64,000 nt of DNA from Rhizobium etli 8C-3. Its GTDB lineage: Bacteria; Pseudomonadota; Alphaproteobacteria; Rhizobiales; Rhizobiaceae. The first letter of the stretch is position 1; the number at the start of each line of letters is the position of its first letter. The notes beneath the pieces were generated by a model. The model did not search any database and was not told the DNA's origin. It saw only the letters and a program-made list of their open reading frames with translations. Made by a program: the position numbers and the translations under genes. Below are positions 44,559 through 55,000 of this stretch, piece after piece. Location: positions 3,041,001 to 3,105,000 of the forward strand of contig NZ_CP017241.1 in the NCBI RefSeq assembly GCF_001908375.1, given 5' to 3'.

Positions 44559-44603
44559 TCTAGCGTTGTCGCCAGCCCCGCGATGAAATCGCGCTTAACA
44601 CGC

Positions 44604-45449
44604 TTACTCCCTCCAGTGATCCGCTACCCAGCGCGTCGGACGGATAAAATGCCGAAGATGCGCGAAGAACGTGTCCCGCTTCTGCCGTTTGCCCTTGTTG
44701 AAGCTTGCCATAAGATGTCCGACCAGATTGTCGGCGCCGCGTTCGTGGTATTTCCCGCTTATCGCCTGCTCTGGGCGAAGACCGCGGGGGAAGATGACGA
44801 CTTTCGCGCTGTGGGGGAGCCGCGGTGCAAGGAAGTAATTGAGCGGCCAAGAACGCCGGCAATCTTGACGAAAGTGCAGAACCCACTCGCGCGGGAAGAA
44901 CTTCGGACCATCCGGAACGTTTTTGGTTACGAAGCGCTGCTCAAACCGGTACTCATCGGCAATCACCTGTGGTGCCGCCTTAAATTTCTCTTGCAGCGGC
45001 GCGAGCTTGCCCACCGGAAATCGAAACAGCGATGTCTGACCCAGCTTTTCAAACGGCGTGGTCTGATTGCGCGCCATGACGACGTCATCGGCGCTGCCAA
45101 CCTCAAAAAACGGATCGAGCGACGCAACAATCACAAGGTCCAGATCGAGAAACAAGACTGGGCCGCGGAGGGACCCTAAAGTTTCTCCCCAAAGCCTAGC
45201 CTTGTTCCAGATCCCTGGGGATTTCTCTGGCATTTTCGCGACGTCTAATGGTGGTAAGTCCTCGCAAAGAACCTCAGGCCGAATGCCATCGCGCTTATCC
45301 GTGAAACATGTGAACGTAAACGGCGGAGTTATATTTCTCGCAACCATGGCATAAAGGCGATTGATATAGGGAGGGCCGAACTTCGTACCCCAGTTTATGC
45401 AGATCACCTGTTTCGTGCCTGCCGCAGGTAGCGCCTCGCTCACAGCCAT
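44604..45449 (-). CDS. Putative glycosyltransferase with GT-A type DxD motif
   Basis: A protein of about 281 residues. The N-terminal strand is KQVICINWGTKFGPPYINRLYAMV near residue 11; FTCFTDKRDGI follows near 45, KARLWGETLG near 85 and LFLDLDLVIVASLDPFF near 100. The last holds the D-x-D metal site of nucleotide-sugar transferases. The downstream WVLHFRQDCRRSWPLNYF is typical of this uncharacterised alphaproteobacterial group. The start is uncertain (ATG 45449 or 45461, or the GTG at 45443 with GGAGG 8 bp upstream). It lies downstream of the beta-helix lipoprotein on the same strand. The sugar specificity is unknown. Confidence 0.72.
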   Translation of the reverse strand: MAVSEALPAAGTKQVICINWGTKFGPPYINRLYAMVARNITPPFTFTCFTDKRDGIRPEVLCEDLPPLDVAKMPEKSPGIWNKARLWGETLGSLRGPVLFLDLDLVIVASLDPFFEVGSADDVVMARNQTTPFEKLGQTSLFRFPVGKLAPLQEKFKAAPQVIADEYRFEQRFVTKNVPDGPKFFPREWVLHFRQDCRRSWPLNYFLAPRLPHSAKVVIFPRGLRPEQAISGKYHERGADNLVGHLMASFNKGKRQKRDTFFAHLRHFIRPTRWVADHWRE

Positions 45450-45563
45450 TTCCTCCGCCATTCCTTTTTTAAATCCCAATGCTCCAAGCCGTTTGCAAAG
45501 ATCTCGCGCATGCCAGCAGACACAAAATAGCACGTAGCCATTGTTTCCATTGTCAGATGCCGC

Positions 45564-46787
45564 CTATTGTGACGTGTTGTCTCGAACGACATTGTTGCCG
45601 CCCCTGCTAACGATCAGATCGCGACCACCACCGACGATCCTGTTTCCTTCGACATTGTTGTTGTCAGCAAAGTCTGCATTGCTTGCGCTGCTGCCAAATG
45701 GATAGGCCGGATCGGTAAAGCAATAGTCCTTGCCGCCGTTACGGGATCCCAGCCAAACTGCCGGTTGCTTTCGGCCAGAAGAATAACGAAACGTGTTTTG
45801 CGTTATTTGATTGAATTCCGGTTTCTGGTGGCGAATAACGCCGCCTTCTCCGCAATTGCGATAGACGAATATTCCGCCATTGTCGGAGTTTTCGAACGTA
45901 TTACGGGAAATCGTATTTCTTGCAGAACCATCGATAGCTATCAACTCACGCTTGTCCGTTTTGATGCTGAAGACGTTTCCGGAGATCGTGTTGCGGGCTG
46001 ACTCGGCGTCAAGATATACGGCAACGGCGGTGCTGCGACCTGATATTTGAGACGATATCAAAGCCGCTCCTGTTACGCCCGGCCCCACATAGAACGGTAT
46101 GCCACCGGGTGCTTCGATCCGAACTTTCTCAAATCTCACGTTGGCCGGCGCCGCGGCCTGGGCATAAGTGGTGTGATCAGGCTTGAGCGAAGAAGCCTTC
46201 ATGACTTCTCCGTTCGCATTTTCTCCGAGACCGTAAATCCTGACAAATCCTCTGATCCGGCAGTTACGAATGGTGACATTGCGCGGAGCATCCCACTGCC
46301 CCGACGCAATCCGCGTCGAGCGAACGACGATCCCTGTCTTCTGCATCCGTGAACTACCGGAACTGACGTCGATCAGCCCCCCGCCACAATCAAGTACTGC
46401 GTTTGAAGCGGAACTTCCTTCGAAGATCAACTGACGGGTCACGACGTCGCGCGAAGACAGCTGGATATTGCACCGCAAGGAAACCGGCTCTGAACCAGGG
46501 GCCCTTATTTTGGAGATCGTCGCCTGTCCGCACGGTGTGCTTTGCCCAGCGTCTTCGCTTGGTGGCGAGGTGTCGGTGGGAGGCTCCTCGACCGGAGTTA
46601 ATGGCCCGGTGTTTTCGTCATCAGGCGACGGCACGGAGGGGTCCGGCGGTCGCTGAGGATGCGGCCTCTGATATCCAAGATCGGGCTGCAAAAATGAGCT
46701 GTCAATATAGGGCGCTGCGCCCTGGCAGCCGACCAGCAAGGCGAGGCCCGTTGACATTATGACAGCTTTCGTCTTGTCGAGTATCAT
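45564..46787 (-). CDS. Right-handed beta-helix lipoprotein
   Basis: A 407-residue envelope protein. The signal peptide with lipobox LALLVGC (Cys near residue 21) predicts a lipid anchor. It is followed by a Pro/Ser/Asp/Thr-rich linker (about 35-85: RPHPQRPPDPSVPSPDDENTG) and a parallel beta-helix domain (about 90-407) with repeated short strands such as NTISGNVFSI, NTISRNTFENS, NQITQNTFRYS, NNVEGNRIVGG and NNVVRDNTSQ. Such domains bind or cleave polysaccharides (lyases, epimerases, acetylesterase scaffolds). I see no catalytic set that would name an activity. GGAGATAG precedes ATG 46787, 58 bp after rkpJ on the same strand, so a role on exported capsule at the cell surface is likely. Confidence 0.8.
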   Translation of the reverse strand: MILDKTKAVIMSTGLALLVGCQGAAPYIDSSFLQPDLGYQRPHPQRPPDPSVPSPDDENTGPLTPVEEPPTDTSPPSEDAGQSTPCGQATISKIRAPGSEPVSLRCNIQLSSRDVVTRQLIFEGSSASNAVLDCGGGLIDVSSGSSRMQKTGIVVRSTRIASGQWDAPRNVTIRNCRIRGFVRIYGLGENANGEVMKASSLKPDHTTYAQAAAPANVRFEKVRIEAPGGIPFYVGPGVTGAALISSQISGRSTAVAVYLDAESARNTISGNVFSIKTDKRELIAIDGSARNTISRNTFENSDNGGIFVYRNCGEGGVIRHQKPEFNQITQNTFRYSSGRKQPAVWLGSRNGGKDYCFTDPAYPFGSSASNADFADNNNVEGNRIVGGGRDLIVSRGGNNVVRDNTSQ

Positions 46788-46845
46788 TCTATCTCCGTTG
46801 CCCCACGTCGCGCGAATCTCCACCCGATTTCTTACCAGATGTTCG

Positions 46846-48147
46846 TCAAGGAACGTCTATTTTCACAGGATGTTTGCGGATCGGCGGCTCTACGTAGGCG
46901 CCCGGCTCGTTGACATTTCGCACCAGCAACCTCGAGGCAATGCTTTCGGCTGCTGCCTTCGCTCCCTCTTTCGAATAGAAGTTGCCGCGAACCTGCACGG
47001 AGGCAGCGAGCAATCGCATGAACGCGCCAAGAAGCTTTGCCGATGGCGGTTGTGGATCTTGCCAGAAACGATCGATGGAACCTGGATCCGTCAGCCCTTC
47101 GATATCATAAATCGTCACTCCGAGCGTCTTAACGGGCTTTCCTGCCTGCAATGCGGAAAGCGCAGCTGTCGAATTGACTGTGACCATGCCCCGGCTTGCA
47201 GCGATCAGCGTCGAGAGATCACCGCCGTCGATAACCTGCACGCGACCGGACAGGCCGAGCGACAGGGCCGTGGCGTTCACATAGTCGTCCCAGTCGATAA
47301 GCCCGTTATCGAGCGGATGGACTTTGACGAGCAGCTTCGCTTCTTGCGGTGCGTGCTCGGCAAATGAACGCAGAATATAGCGGATCGCATCCCGCTGGCT
47401 GTGGAAAGGCGAATGGGCGCGCAGCTGATAGTCGGTTTCAATCTGCAGGGGATAGACAAAGAACGCAGCATTATCGGAAGACAGCTGGCCAATTCTCAAA
47501 TTCGCCTCGCGGGCCCTCTTGCGGCCTGTTGCGAGCCTTCTCAGCCAGCCGGCATATTCGGCGAGCGGATGAAATAGCCCGTGCCGCCGGTAATGAGGAT
47601 AAAAGAGCGAGAGGAACACGGTCGGCAGGTAATACAGGAGATCGGCGATCGCTTCGGAGAGGAAAGTGTGACTGTAGCGCCTGTTCCAATCGGGTTCCGG
47701 CAGGCCTTCCGCAGCCGCAAGTATATGATCCGGATCAGCGGGAAAGCGTGAGTTGGACGAAAGGCCCTCGCGCTCGATCGTCACCCAATCGGGCCTAAGA
47801 TGCCCCATCTCGATTGCGTAGATCGAAACGCCCATCATGCGGGCTTCGGCGATGGCAGCACGGTGATAGGGTCTTTCCTCGCCGTGGACGATAAGGTCGG
47901 TGATCTTGCTGTCGGCGATGAGATGACGGACATAGCCCGACCAGGCGGCGAAAGGACCCCGATAGTTCAAGGCACCTCGCCTGCGCCAGAACAGCCAATC
48001 CCCGCTGTTGAGGTTGACGCGGAGGCACGCGCAGCCTGCTGCCTCAAGACGGTCCGCGATCCGGCAATAGAGCATGGACGATGGCCCCTGGAGAAACAGG
48101 AAGACGCGTTTCGCCTTCTCCTCTGAGCGGACCACCGGCACGATCAT
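46846..48147 (-). CDS. rkpJ: RkpJ, KpsS-like capsule (Kdo) transferase/export protein
   Basis: A 433-residue protein of the capsule polysaccharide biosynthesis (KpsS/KpsC) family. It starts with RVFLFLQGPSSMLYCRIADRL and shows family stretches AIEMGHLRPDWVTIEREGLSSNS near 145, FFVYPLQIETDYQLRAHSPF near 250, LLVKVHPLDNGLIDW near 295 and VTVNSTAALSALQAGKPVKTLG near 345. KpsS enzymes put the first beta-Kdo on the lipid acceptor of group 2 capsules. Its start overlaps the stop of rkpI (ATGA), which fixes ATG 48147. The position after rkpI matches the Sinorhizobium rkpAGHIJ order. Confidence 0.9.
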   Translation of the reverse strand: MIVPVVRSEEKAKRVFLFLQGPSSMLYCRIADRLEAAGCACLRVNLNSGDWLFWRRRGALNYRGPFAAWSGYVRHLIADSKITDLIVHGEERPYHRAAIAEARMMGVSIYAIEMGHLRPDWVTIEREGLSSNSRFPADPDHILAAAEGLPEPDWNRRYSHTFLSEAIADLLYYLPTVFLSLFYPHYRRHGLFHPLAEYAGWLRRLATGRKRAREANLRIGQLSSDNAAFFVYPLQIETDYQLRAHSPFHSQRDAIRYILRSFAEHAPQEAKLLVKVHPLDNGLIDWDDYVNATALSLGLSGRVQVIDGGDLSTLIAASRGMVTVNSTAALSALQAGKPVKTLGVTIYDIEGLTDPGSIDRFWQDPQPPSAKLLGAFMRLLAASVQVRGNFYSKEGAKAAAESIASRLLVRNVNEPGAYVEPPIRKHPVKIDVP

Positions 48148-49739
48148 TGCGCCGGCAACTCTTTGCTGAGGCCGGCATAGCGCAGCAGCGTTCCGAGCAG
48201 GTTCCATGGCGCTTCTTCCCGCGGAGGAACAGGACGCTGCGAATGCGAGCGAGCGCGACCGAGCGGCACGATCACGTAATCGGTACGAGGGTCCGGAAAC
48301 GGATCGGCGAAAGCCTTCAAGAGCGGCGCATGATCGCCGTAGAAGAGCAACCAGACTGGCCGGTCCAGCGTATCGAGATGATGGGCCAGGTTTCCAAGGG
48401 CGTGATCGGCGCGACGAAGGAGCTCGGAATAGATCTCCACAGAATCCGTGAGGTCACCGACGCGACCGGCCTCCCAGGGGCCATGGTTGGCCATTGAGGC
48501 GACGAACAGGAAATTCTTGATGTCCGGATCCTTTTCGATCTCGCGGATAACGCTTTTCGTCAGCATCTGATCGCTCACATAAGGGCCGTCGCGCTCCGGA
48601 TTGTGATCGAATTCGTCGAGCATCATCATGTGATCGAAGCCGAGCTGCGGCATTGCCTTATGACGCAGGAAGAAGGTACGGTCATAGGGGTGAATGAACT
48701 GCGTCTTCCAGCCGGCATCCTTCAGCTTATTCGGCCAAACGACATCCGCATATTGGCTTGCGCTCAGATAGGGGTAGCTCGCATCGATATGCACGTCGTC
48801 CGGCTGAAGTCCGCTTAAGACTGCAAATTCTGTGCGAAGCGTATAACCGCCTTCGAACACGCTGGTCATGCGGCCCCACTGCGCCGCCCGCTTGCGCAGC
48901 CGATCAAGATTGGGAAGCTTCAGGTCTTTGACCTCGAAATGACGAAGGTCGATGAAGGATTCCGACTGCCAGACGACGATGAGCGGCGGCTCTTCGTCGC
49001 CGTCCGGATCCCAAAGATCGTGCAGCGCCGACTTCAGCATGACCGACAGCTCGTGCACGATCTTCTCGCGGCGGCGGCCAAGCCATATGATAAAATGCAG
49101 GACGACAGACGTGAACGTGCCGAAGCGGACCGTATTCTTCTTGATATCGATCGGTCCAACGAGCTGCTGAGTGGCCCGCGAAACCGGCCCGTTCACGGGA
49201 CCATAGAAAAGCGCCAGCCACGGGCCGAAGGCAACGGCAAGTCCGACCAGCACCGAGAACAGCCGTGCGCTGTCAGGCAAGATGTGCGGCTCGAAGTAGA
49301 AATAGAGCCCGGTCACGCCGAAAACGTACAGGAACGAGAATATCCAGAAGAAGACGTTGAGCGAGGTCGCATAGAAAATCTCCTTGTATTTGAAGACATC
49401 GACGACGAGCGCGATATCGGAGAAAATCAACGGCTCTCTGATGAACTTGAATTTGGCGCGTGAAATCCCGGTGAAAATCACAAAGAAGCTCATCGTCGCC
49501 TGCATGGCGTAGATCGGCCGCCACGTCACCGAAAAGAACCCCGCAAAGACCAGAGCGATAACCGGAAGGCGCGCGGCAAGATCGAGCGCATAGCGCGCGG
49601 GTGTCCGCTCGATCTTGTTCTGGCGATAGACGACAGACGGCATCGCGAACCAGTCCGTTGCGTAGACGAAGAGGCACGTCAGGACGAAGCAGGAGGCAAC
49701 CAGTAGAAAGGGGACATCATGTAAGCGCAACGAAACCAT
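48144..49739 (-). CDS. rkpI: RkpI, membrane sulfatase/LTA synthase-like phosphotransferase
   Basis: A protein of about 531 residues with five or so membrane helices in the first 215 residues and a C-terminal alkaline phosphatase-type domain (about 255-500). The domain starts PPLIVVWQSESFIDLRHF and contains SVFEGGYTLRTEFAVLSGLQPDD (the nucleophile region, Thr in GGYTLRTEF), FLFVASMANHGPWE with His, and LLFYGDHAPLL with Asp-His as metal ligands. Related enzymes transfer phospho-alcohol groups from lipids (LtaS, EptA). In Sinorhizobium, RkpI is needed for K-antigen. The start is ATG 49739; a TTG 30 bases upstream is possible. It overlaps rkpJ by 4 bp. Confidence 0.9.
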   Translation of the reverse strand: MVSLRLHDVPFLLVASCFVLTCLFVYATDWFAMPSVVYRQNKIERTPARYALDLAARLPVIALVFAGFFSVTWRPIYAMQATMSFFVIFTGISRAKFKFIREPLIFSDIALVVDVFKYKEIFYATSLNVFFWIFSFLYVFGVTGLYFYFEPHILPDSARLFSVLVGLAVAFGPWLALFYGPVNGPVSRATQQLVGPIDIKKNTVRFGTFTSVVLHFIIWLGRRREKIVHELSVMLKSALHDLWDPDGDEEPPLIVVWQSESFIDLRHFEVKDLKLPNLDRLRKRAAQWGRMTSVFEGGYTLRTEFAVLSGLQPDDVHIDASYPYLSASQYADVVWPNKLKDAGWKTQFIHPYDRTFFLRHKAMPQLGFDHMMMLDEFDHNPERDGPYVSDQMLTKSVIREIEKDPDIKNFLFVASMANHGPWEAGRVGDLTDSVEIYSELLRRADHALGNLAHHLDTLDRPVWLLFYGDHAPLLKAFADPFPDPRTDYVIVPLGRARSHSQRPVPPREEAPWNLLGTLLRYAGLSKELPAQ

Positions 49740-49775
49740 CGATTTTCTATTACCGGCAATAAATGCCAAATCCGA

Positions 49776-50639
49776 TTAAAGCTTGGGCGTGTCAATGCCC
49801 GATGATATCCCTGTCTTCAAATGCACAGTCGATGACCTTGCATGCGTTTCCCTTACGCCACGCTTCAATCGATAACGGTACCAGCGCGAAAGCAGCGGCT
49901 TGATGAACGGTCCCAGATAGGCAAGCGCCATGAGAGATGGCGTAAAGTGGATCTTCGAGCGGTTGCGGTCGATACCGGCGATAATTCGCTGCGCAATTGC
50001 TTCGGCCGTCCACGGCTTCACCTTGCCCATGAGAACCTCGGCCTGCCATGGCCGCATCGTCATTTCGCGCTGATACTGGGGTGTCAGCGTGTCCGGCGGA
50101 AAGCAGATGGAGACGCGAATTCCCGTTCCGACAGCTTCCGCCTGAACGGCTTCGGCAAAGCCCTTGAGGGCGGATTTGGAGGCGCAATAGGCCGCATAAC
50201 CGTGAAGGCCAATCAATGCGGCACCCGACGAGACCACCATGATGGTCCCCTGCCCCCTCGCCTTCATGCTGTGATAGACGGCACGGGCGGCATTTGCCGT
50301 GCCCAGGAGATTTGTGGTTATTTGCTGGTCGAAGGCCGCTGCTGGAAGAGCGTCGAAGGCGGCCGGTTCGACGATGCCGGCAGAGGCGATCAGCACATCG
50401 CAGTGGCCGTTTGCCGTTTCACAGGCTTTGACCGCAAATGCCAGGTCCTCATGTTTGGAAACGTCAGCCGAAAAGGCAAAAGCGCTTCCGCCTTTCGATG
50501 CAGCCTTGACCTCTCGAAGCGCCTGATCCAGGCGTTCGGCATCGCGTGCGATCAGCGAAACACGCTCGCCTCTGGCGGCGTAAGCCTTTGCGACTGCTAA
50601 TCCGATGCCGCTTGAACCGCCGGTTACGATGACATGCAT
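49776..50639 (-). CDS. rkpH: RkpH, short-chain dehydrogenase/reductase
   Basis: A 287-residue classical SDR. The cofactor loop is TGGSSGIGLAVA (residues 6-17), NAG-like ASAGIV at 85-90, catalytic Ser near 138, Tyr151 and Lys155 (YCASKSALKGFAEA). The sequence, including the C-terminal hydrophobic and basic tail (SLMALAYLGPFIKPLLSRWYRYRLKRG), resembles 3-ketodihydrosphingosine reductases. That would let it reduce the keto group of the alpha-amino ketone made by RkpG (inference). It lies 13 bp after rkpG. In Sinorhizobium, rkpH mutants lose K-antigen. Confidence 0.9.
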   Translation of the reverse strand: MHVIVTGGSSGIGLAVAKAYAARGERVSLIARDAERLDQALREVKAASKGGSAFAFSADVSKHEDLAFAVKACETANGHCDVLIASAGIVEPAAFDALPAAAFDQQITTNLLGTANAARAVYHSMKARGQGTIMVVSSGAALIGLHGYAAYCASKSALKGFAEAVQAEAVGTGIRVSICFPPDTLTPQYQREMTMRPWQAEVLMGKVKPWTAEAIAQRIIAGIDRNRSKIHFTPSLMALAYLGPFIKPLLSRWYRYRLKRGVRETHARSSTVHLKTGISSGIDTPKL

Positions 50640-50652
50640 TGCATCGTCCTGC

Positions 50653-52065
50653 CTAAGGCTTGCCCGCCATCTGGTTCATCGGCAGGAGTTTCATGACCTT
50701 TTCGAAGTCGATCGAACCTAGGCCGAAATTGCGGTCCTGTAAATCTTTGAGCCGCTTCGCTGTCACAGTGACAGCGTGGGCAATCTGCTCATCCGTGTGA
50801 TTGCAGGTGATGAAGAAACGCAGCCGCGCCATGCCCTCGGGAACTGCCGGATGGATGATCGGAAGCGCGTTTATGCCCTCTTCGAGAAGATCATTGGAAA
50901 GCTGCACGGCCCGAACGGAATCGCCGACGATCACCGGAACGACGGAATAACCGGTCGCAAGGCCGGTATCGAGACCGGCGTCCTTCGCAAGCCTGAGAAA
51001 GAGCGCGCCGTTGCGCCGCAGGCGGGCAGTACGGTCCGGCTCTTTTGCCAATATTTCAAGGCCGGTCAATGCCGCAGCCGCCAGTACCGGCGCCAGGCCG
51101 ACACTATAGACGAAGCCACCGGCTTCGGCCTTCAAGACGTCCGCCAGGGCCTGGCTTCCGGCTATATAGCCGCCGCAGCTCGATGTGGTCTTGGAAAGCG
51201 TTCCCATCCAGATGTCGACGTCATGTGGATCGATACCGCAATGTTCGAAGCTGCCGCGACCAGTTTCTCCAAGGACCCCGAGAGCGTGTGCCTCATCGAC
51301 CATCAGCCAGAAGCCGTAACGCGACCTTAGCTCGACCAGGGCCGGCAGGTCGGCGATATCGCCATCCATCGAATAGACGCCTTCGACAATCACCAGGATA
51401 CGGCGGAAGTCGGAGGACAGTGTCTTCAGAACGGATTCGAGGTTCTCGACATCATTATGCTTGAAGAGACGTCGTGTCGCGCCCGATTGCTTGATGCCGG
51501 CAAGCGCACTGTTATGAATGAATTCGTCATGGATCACGAGGTCTTGCGGGCCCATCAGACAGCTGATCGCAGCGACATTGGTCAGGTAGCCGCTGACGAA
51601 GCAGACGGCAGCGTCGACCCCGTAGACCTTGGCAAGTGCATGTTCGAGTTCGACATGCACGGGCCGCTCTCCGGCAACCAGCCGGCTTGCCGACGCAGAA
51701 ATGCCAAAGCGATCTATCGCCTCTTTTGCCCGCTGGTTGACGAGCGGGTCCGTATTGGTTGCGAGGTAGTCATAAGAGGCAAAGTTTGCGAATTCCCGGC
51801 CGGACATGACAGTCGTTGCACCTGCCGCCTTGTCATGAGACCGGTAGAAGGGGTTGCCGATGCCGGCCATCTGCGCCCCGATCTTCTGGGTCATCACCCG
51901 CTGGTATTCCGGCAATTCGTCGAATCGTGTCACCTGGCGAACCGGCGACTGAGGGTGGCGGTTCATCCGGGCTGTCCGGTTTCTGCCGGACGACTCGTTG
52001 GCGTGCCGCATCTGATCGAGCAGTCCCGTTTTCCGGTCCTGCGCCTTGCCTTCTGAATTGGTCAT
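50653..52065 (-). CDS. rkpG: RkpG, alpha-oxoamine synthase (AONS/SPT family)
   Basis: A 470-residue PLP enzyme of the 8-amino-7-oxononanoate synthase / serine palmitoyltransferase family. The PLP Lys is K292 in GTLSKTTSSCGG, the ring-binding Asp lies in VDEAHALGVLG (257-267), and the family start NFASYDYLATNTDP is near 94. Such enzymes condense an amino acid with an acyl thioester, releasing CO2. The ~70-residue N-terminal extension is longer than in BioF. Its start lies one base after the rkpA stop (TGAAATG), so it is tightly coupled to the synthase whose acyl-ACP it presumably offloads. In Sinorhizobium it is required for K-antigen. Confidence 0.92.
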   Translation of the reverse strand: MTNSEGKAQDRKTGLLDQMRHANESSGRNRTARMNRHPQSPVRQVTRFDELPEYQRVMTQKIGAQMAGIGNPFYRSHDKAAGATTVMSGREFANFASYDYLATNTDPLVNQRAKEAIDRFGISASASRLVAGERPVHVELEHALAKVYGVDAAVCFVSGYLTNVAAISCLMGPQDLVIHDEFIHNSALAGIKQSGATRRLFKHNDVENLESVLKTLSSDFRRILVIVEGVYSMDGDIADLPALVELRSRYGFWLMVDEAHALGVLGETGRGSFEHCGIDPHDVDIWMGTLSKTTSSCGGYIAGSQALADVLKAEAGGFVYSVGLAPVLAAAALTGLEILAKEPDRTARLRRNGALFLRLAKDAGLDTGLATGYSVVPVIVGDSVRAVQLSNDLLEEGINALPIIHPAVPEGMARLRFFITCNHTDEQIAHAVTVTAKRLKDLQDRNFGLGSIDFEKVMKLLPMNQMAGKP

Positions 52066-52066
52066 T

Positions 52067-55000
52067 TCACATTGCCGCTTTCTGAACGGTGCCAGAATGA
52101 CTCTGGATCAGTTGGCTGACAACCTGCTCGGCGTCGCCTACCCCCTCGTTTCCACTGCTACGGCTGGCCACGCGCTCCCGAAGACGAGCCACGACATCGC
52201 CAATGGTCGTGCCATCGCTGATACCGCTCAGTGGTATGTCGAAACCGGTCTTCTGCTGAAAGCTCATGCCGAGTTCCATCGCCATCAGGCTGTCAAGCCC
52301 GATGTCCTTGAGCACCTTTTCCGGTGTGATTCCATCTTCGGTGATGCGCAGGATCGCTGCGATTTCGGCAGCCACCAGCTTATGGAGGAGAGCCTGCGCT
52401 TCATCTGCAGACTTGCCGGCGATCATCGCCTCAAGGTCAATGGTTTCGTTGTCATTGACCGCCTGGCTGCTTCCTGCCTGGCGCATGATCGTCTCGAAAA
52501 GCGACTTTCCGGCAATTGGCAGAAGGCGCGCCGCGCTCCAGTCAACCTCGGCGATCATGACGGTCGCACCCTCGATACGGCCCTGGTCGGCAAGCATGTA
52601 GCGCTCGACCTGCTCAAGCGCATCGCTCGCTTTCAAGGCCGACTTGCCGATGCGCTTCGAAAGCACCTCGTTCACCTCCGCGTTACGCGCCAGGTAGCCC
52701 TTGTCTGCAATCGCGCCGAAGCCGACCGCCAGACCGGCAAGTCCGGCTGCGCGACGCTGGCGCGCCAAACCTTCGAGGTAGCCGTTGGCTGCGACATAAT
52801 TCGCCTGACCTGGATTGCCGAGCATCGTCGTCGCAGACGAGAACAACAGGAAGAGGTCGAGGTCGTCATCTGCCGTCAACCGGTGGAGGATTTCCGCGCC
52901 CTTGACCTTTACGTCGACGACGGGCCGGTTGCGTTCTGCCGTGAGGTTCGAAAGCAGGGCATCGTCAAGCACCATGGCTGCATGGACGATCCCCTTCAGC
53001 GGCGCCTTGGTGCGCAATTCGCCAAGCAGGTCGGCGACCGCCCTCTCCTCGGTGATGTCGCAAGCATGCACACTTGCCGTTACACCCCTCTTTGTCCATT
53101 CGGCGATCGACTTGCGGGTCTCGTCGTCGGCAACACCCTTCCGTGAACAGAGCGCGATCTTGCGGGCGCCTTTCGAAACCAGCCAGTTTGCGGTTGCAAG
53201 ACCGAAGCCGCCGATGCCTCCTGCCACAAGGAATATGCCGTCAGAACTGAAGTGAAGCGCCTTGCCGGGTACCGGAAGGACCTTGTCCCTGCCGATCACC
53301 GGGGGACGGACGACGATCTTGCCGATGTGACCAGCATTCTGCATGAGACGGAATGCGCTGCTGATCTCCTCATAACCGAAAGCGCGATATGGAATTGGCA
53401 CGAGTTTTCCAGCGGAGAACAACTCTCCGATTTCGGTAAAGATCCGCTTCGTGAGTTCCGGCACATTGACGAGAAGCTGATCGGCATCGATGCCGAAATA
53501 GCTGATATTGCGGCGGAACGGTCTCAGCCCGATCTTCCGGTCGGAATAATAGTCGCGCTTTCCAAGTTCCAGGAAGCGCCCGAACGGCTTCACGAGCTCC
53601 AGGCTGCGCTCCATGGCTTCGGAGAAGAGCGAGTTGAGAACCAGATCGACACCGGCGCCATCGGTAATCCGGCGGATATCGGTCACGAAGTCGAGGGAGC
53701 GCGAATCGAAGACATGATCGGCGCCAAGCGTTTCCAGGAAACGGCGCTTCTCAAGCGTTCCGGCGGTGGCAATGACCGTCGCGCCCTTCAGTTTTGCGAT
53801 CTGCAAGGCGGCCAGGCCGACACCGCCTGCGGCACCATGGATCAGGATCGTCTCGCCGGGCTGAATGCGACCGAGCTCGACCATGGCGTAATAGGCCGTG
53901 AGGAACGCAACCGGCACGGTTGCCGCAGCGACCGTATCCATCCGTTCGGGTAGCCTGGTGACACCATCCCGGCGAACTCTCACATGCGTCGAGAAGGCGG
54001 CTGGGCCGATGCCCATCACCTTGTCGCCGGGCCTAAGATCGCTGACGCCCACGCCCGTTTCGACAACCCGTCCGGCAAACTCCATGCCGATCGTGGCGCC
54101 AGCAAAGCCGTCCTCCAGTGCTTCCTCGGGGAGCAGGCCCATCGCCCACATGACATCGCGGAAGTTGAGACCCGTTGCTTCGACGGCAACGACGATCTCA
54201 CCGTCGGCAGCAGACAGTACTTCACACGCTTCCCAGGCAACACTGTCGAGGCGTCCGGCCGAATGCTGGCGGATCGTGGCAGCGGCATACCCGCCGGTCA
54301 TCCGGGCCGAGGACGCTGAAGGCCCGGTAACAGCGCGCAGTTCACGGACCTCGCCGGTTTCCGCATCGAGCAGCCATTCGCGGTTTGCCCCTTGTGATGC
54401 GAAGATCGTATTCACGATGCCTGAAACGCGTTGATCGCCGGGTTCCGCATCGAGCATGTGAACGTCCAGGAATTCATATTCATTCTGCAGGACACGGGCA
54501 AAGGCCCAAAGTCCGGAGTTTGCACCGTCGGTCCGATCACGGGAAAGCGGCGATCCGCCGGGCGCGATCAGAAGAAGCTGCGGCCGGCTGTTTGCGGCAG
54601 GCTCGCCGGATTGCATGTAGGCGGCAAGCGCTTCTGCAAAAGCCGTAAATGTGACGAGCCGATCCTGTGACAGCTTGGATGGATCTTCGTTCAATGCGCG
54701 CTCGGCATAATAGACTGCACGCACCGGCTGGCCCGCAAGTTTGGAGAACGCTTCAGCATAAGCCGGCTTCGGCTCGTTCGCCGAAACGGATATTGTTGCC
54801 ATCCGCCAGAAGTCCAAGGTGTGGCTCGAGCCTTCGCCGATCACAAGTAGCGGGCCATTGCCAGCCTCGGCGGCCAACGACTTTTCTGTCACCACCTTCG
54901 GCTGAGCGATCAGCGAAAGGAGCCTGCCTTCCGGATACTCGGCTTCCTCGACACTTGCGTCCGCAAATCCAAGCGAATGTGCGAGATCCTCAATCTGCCG

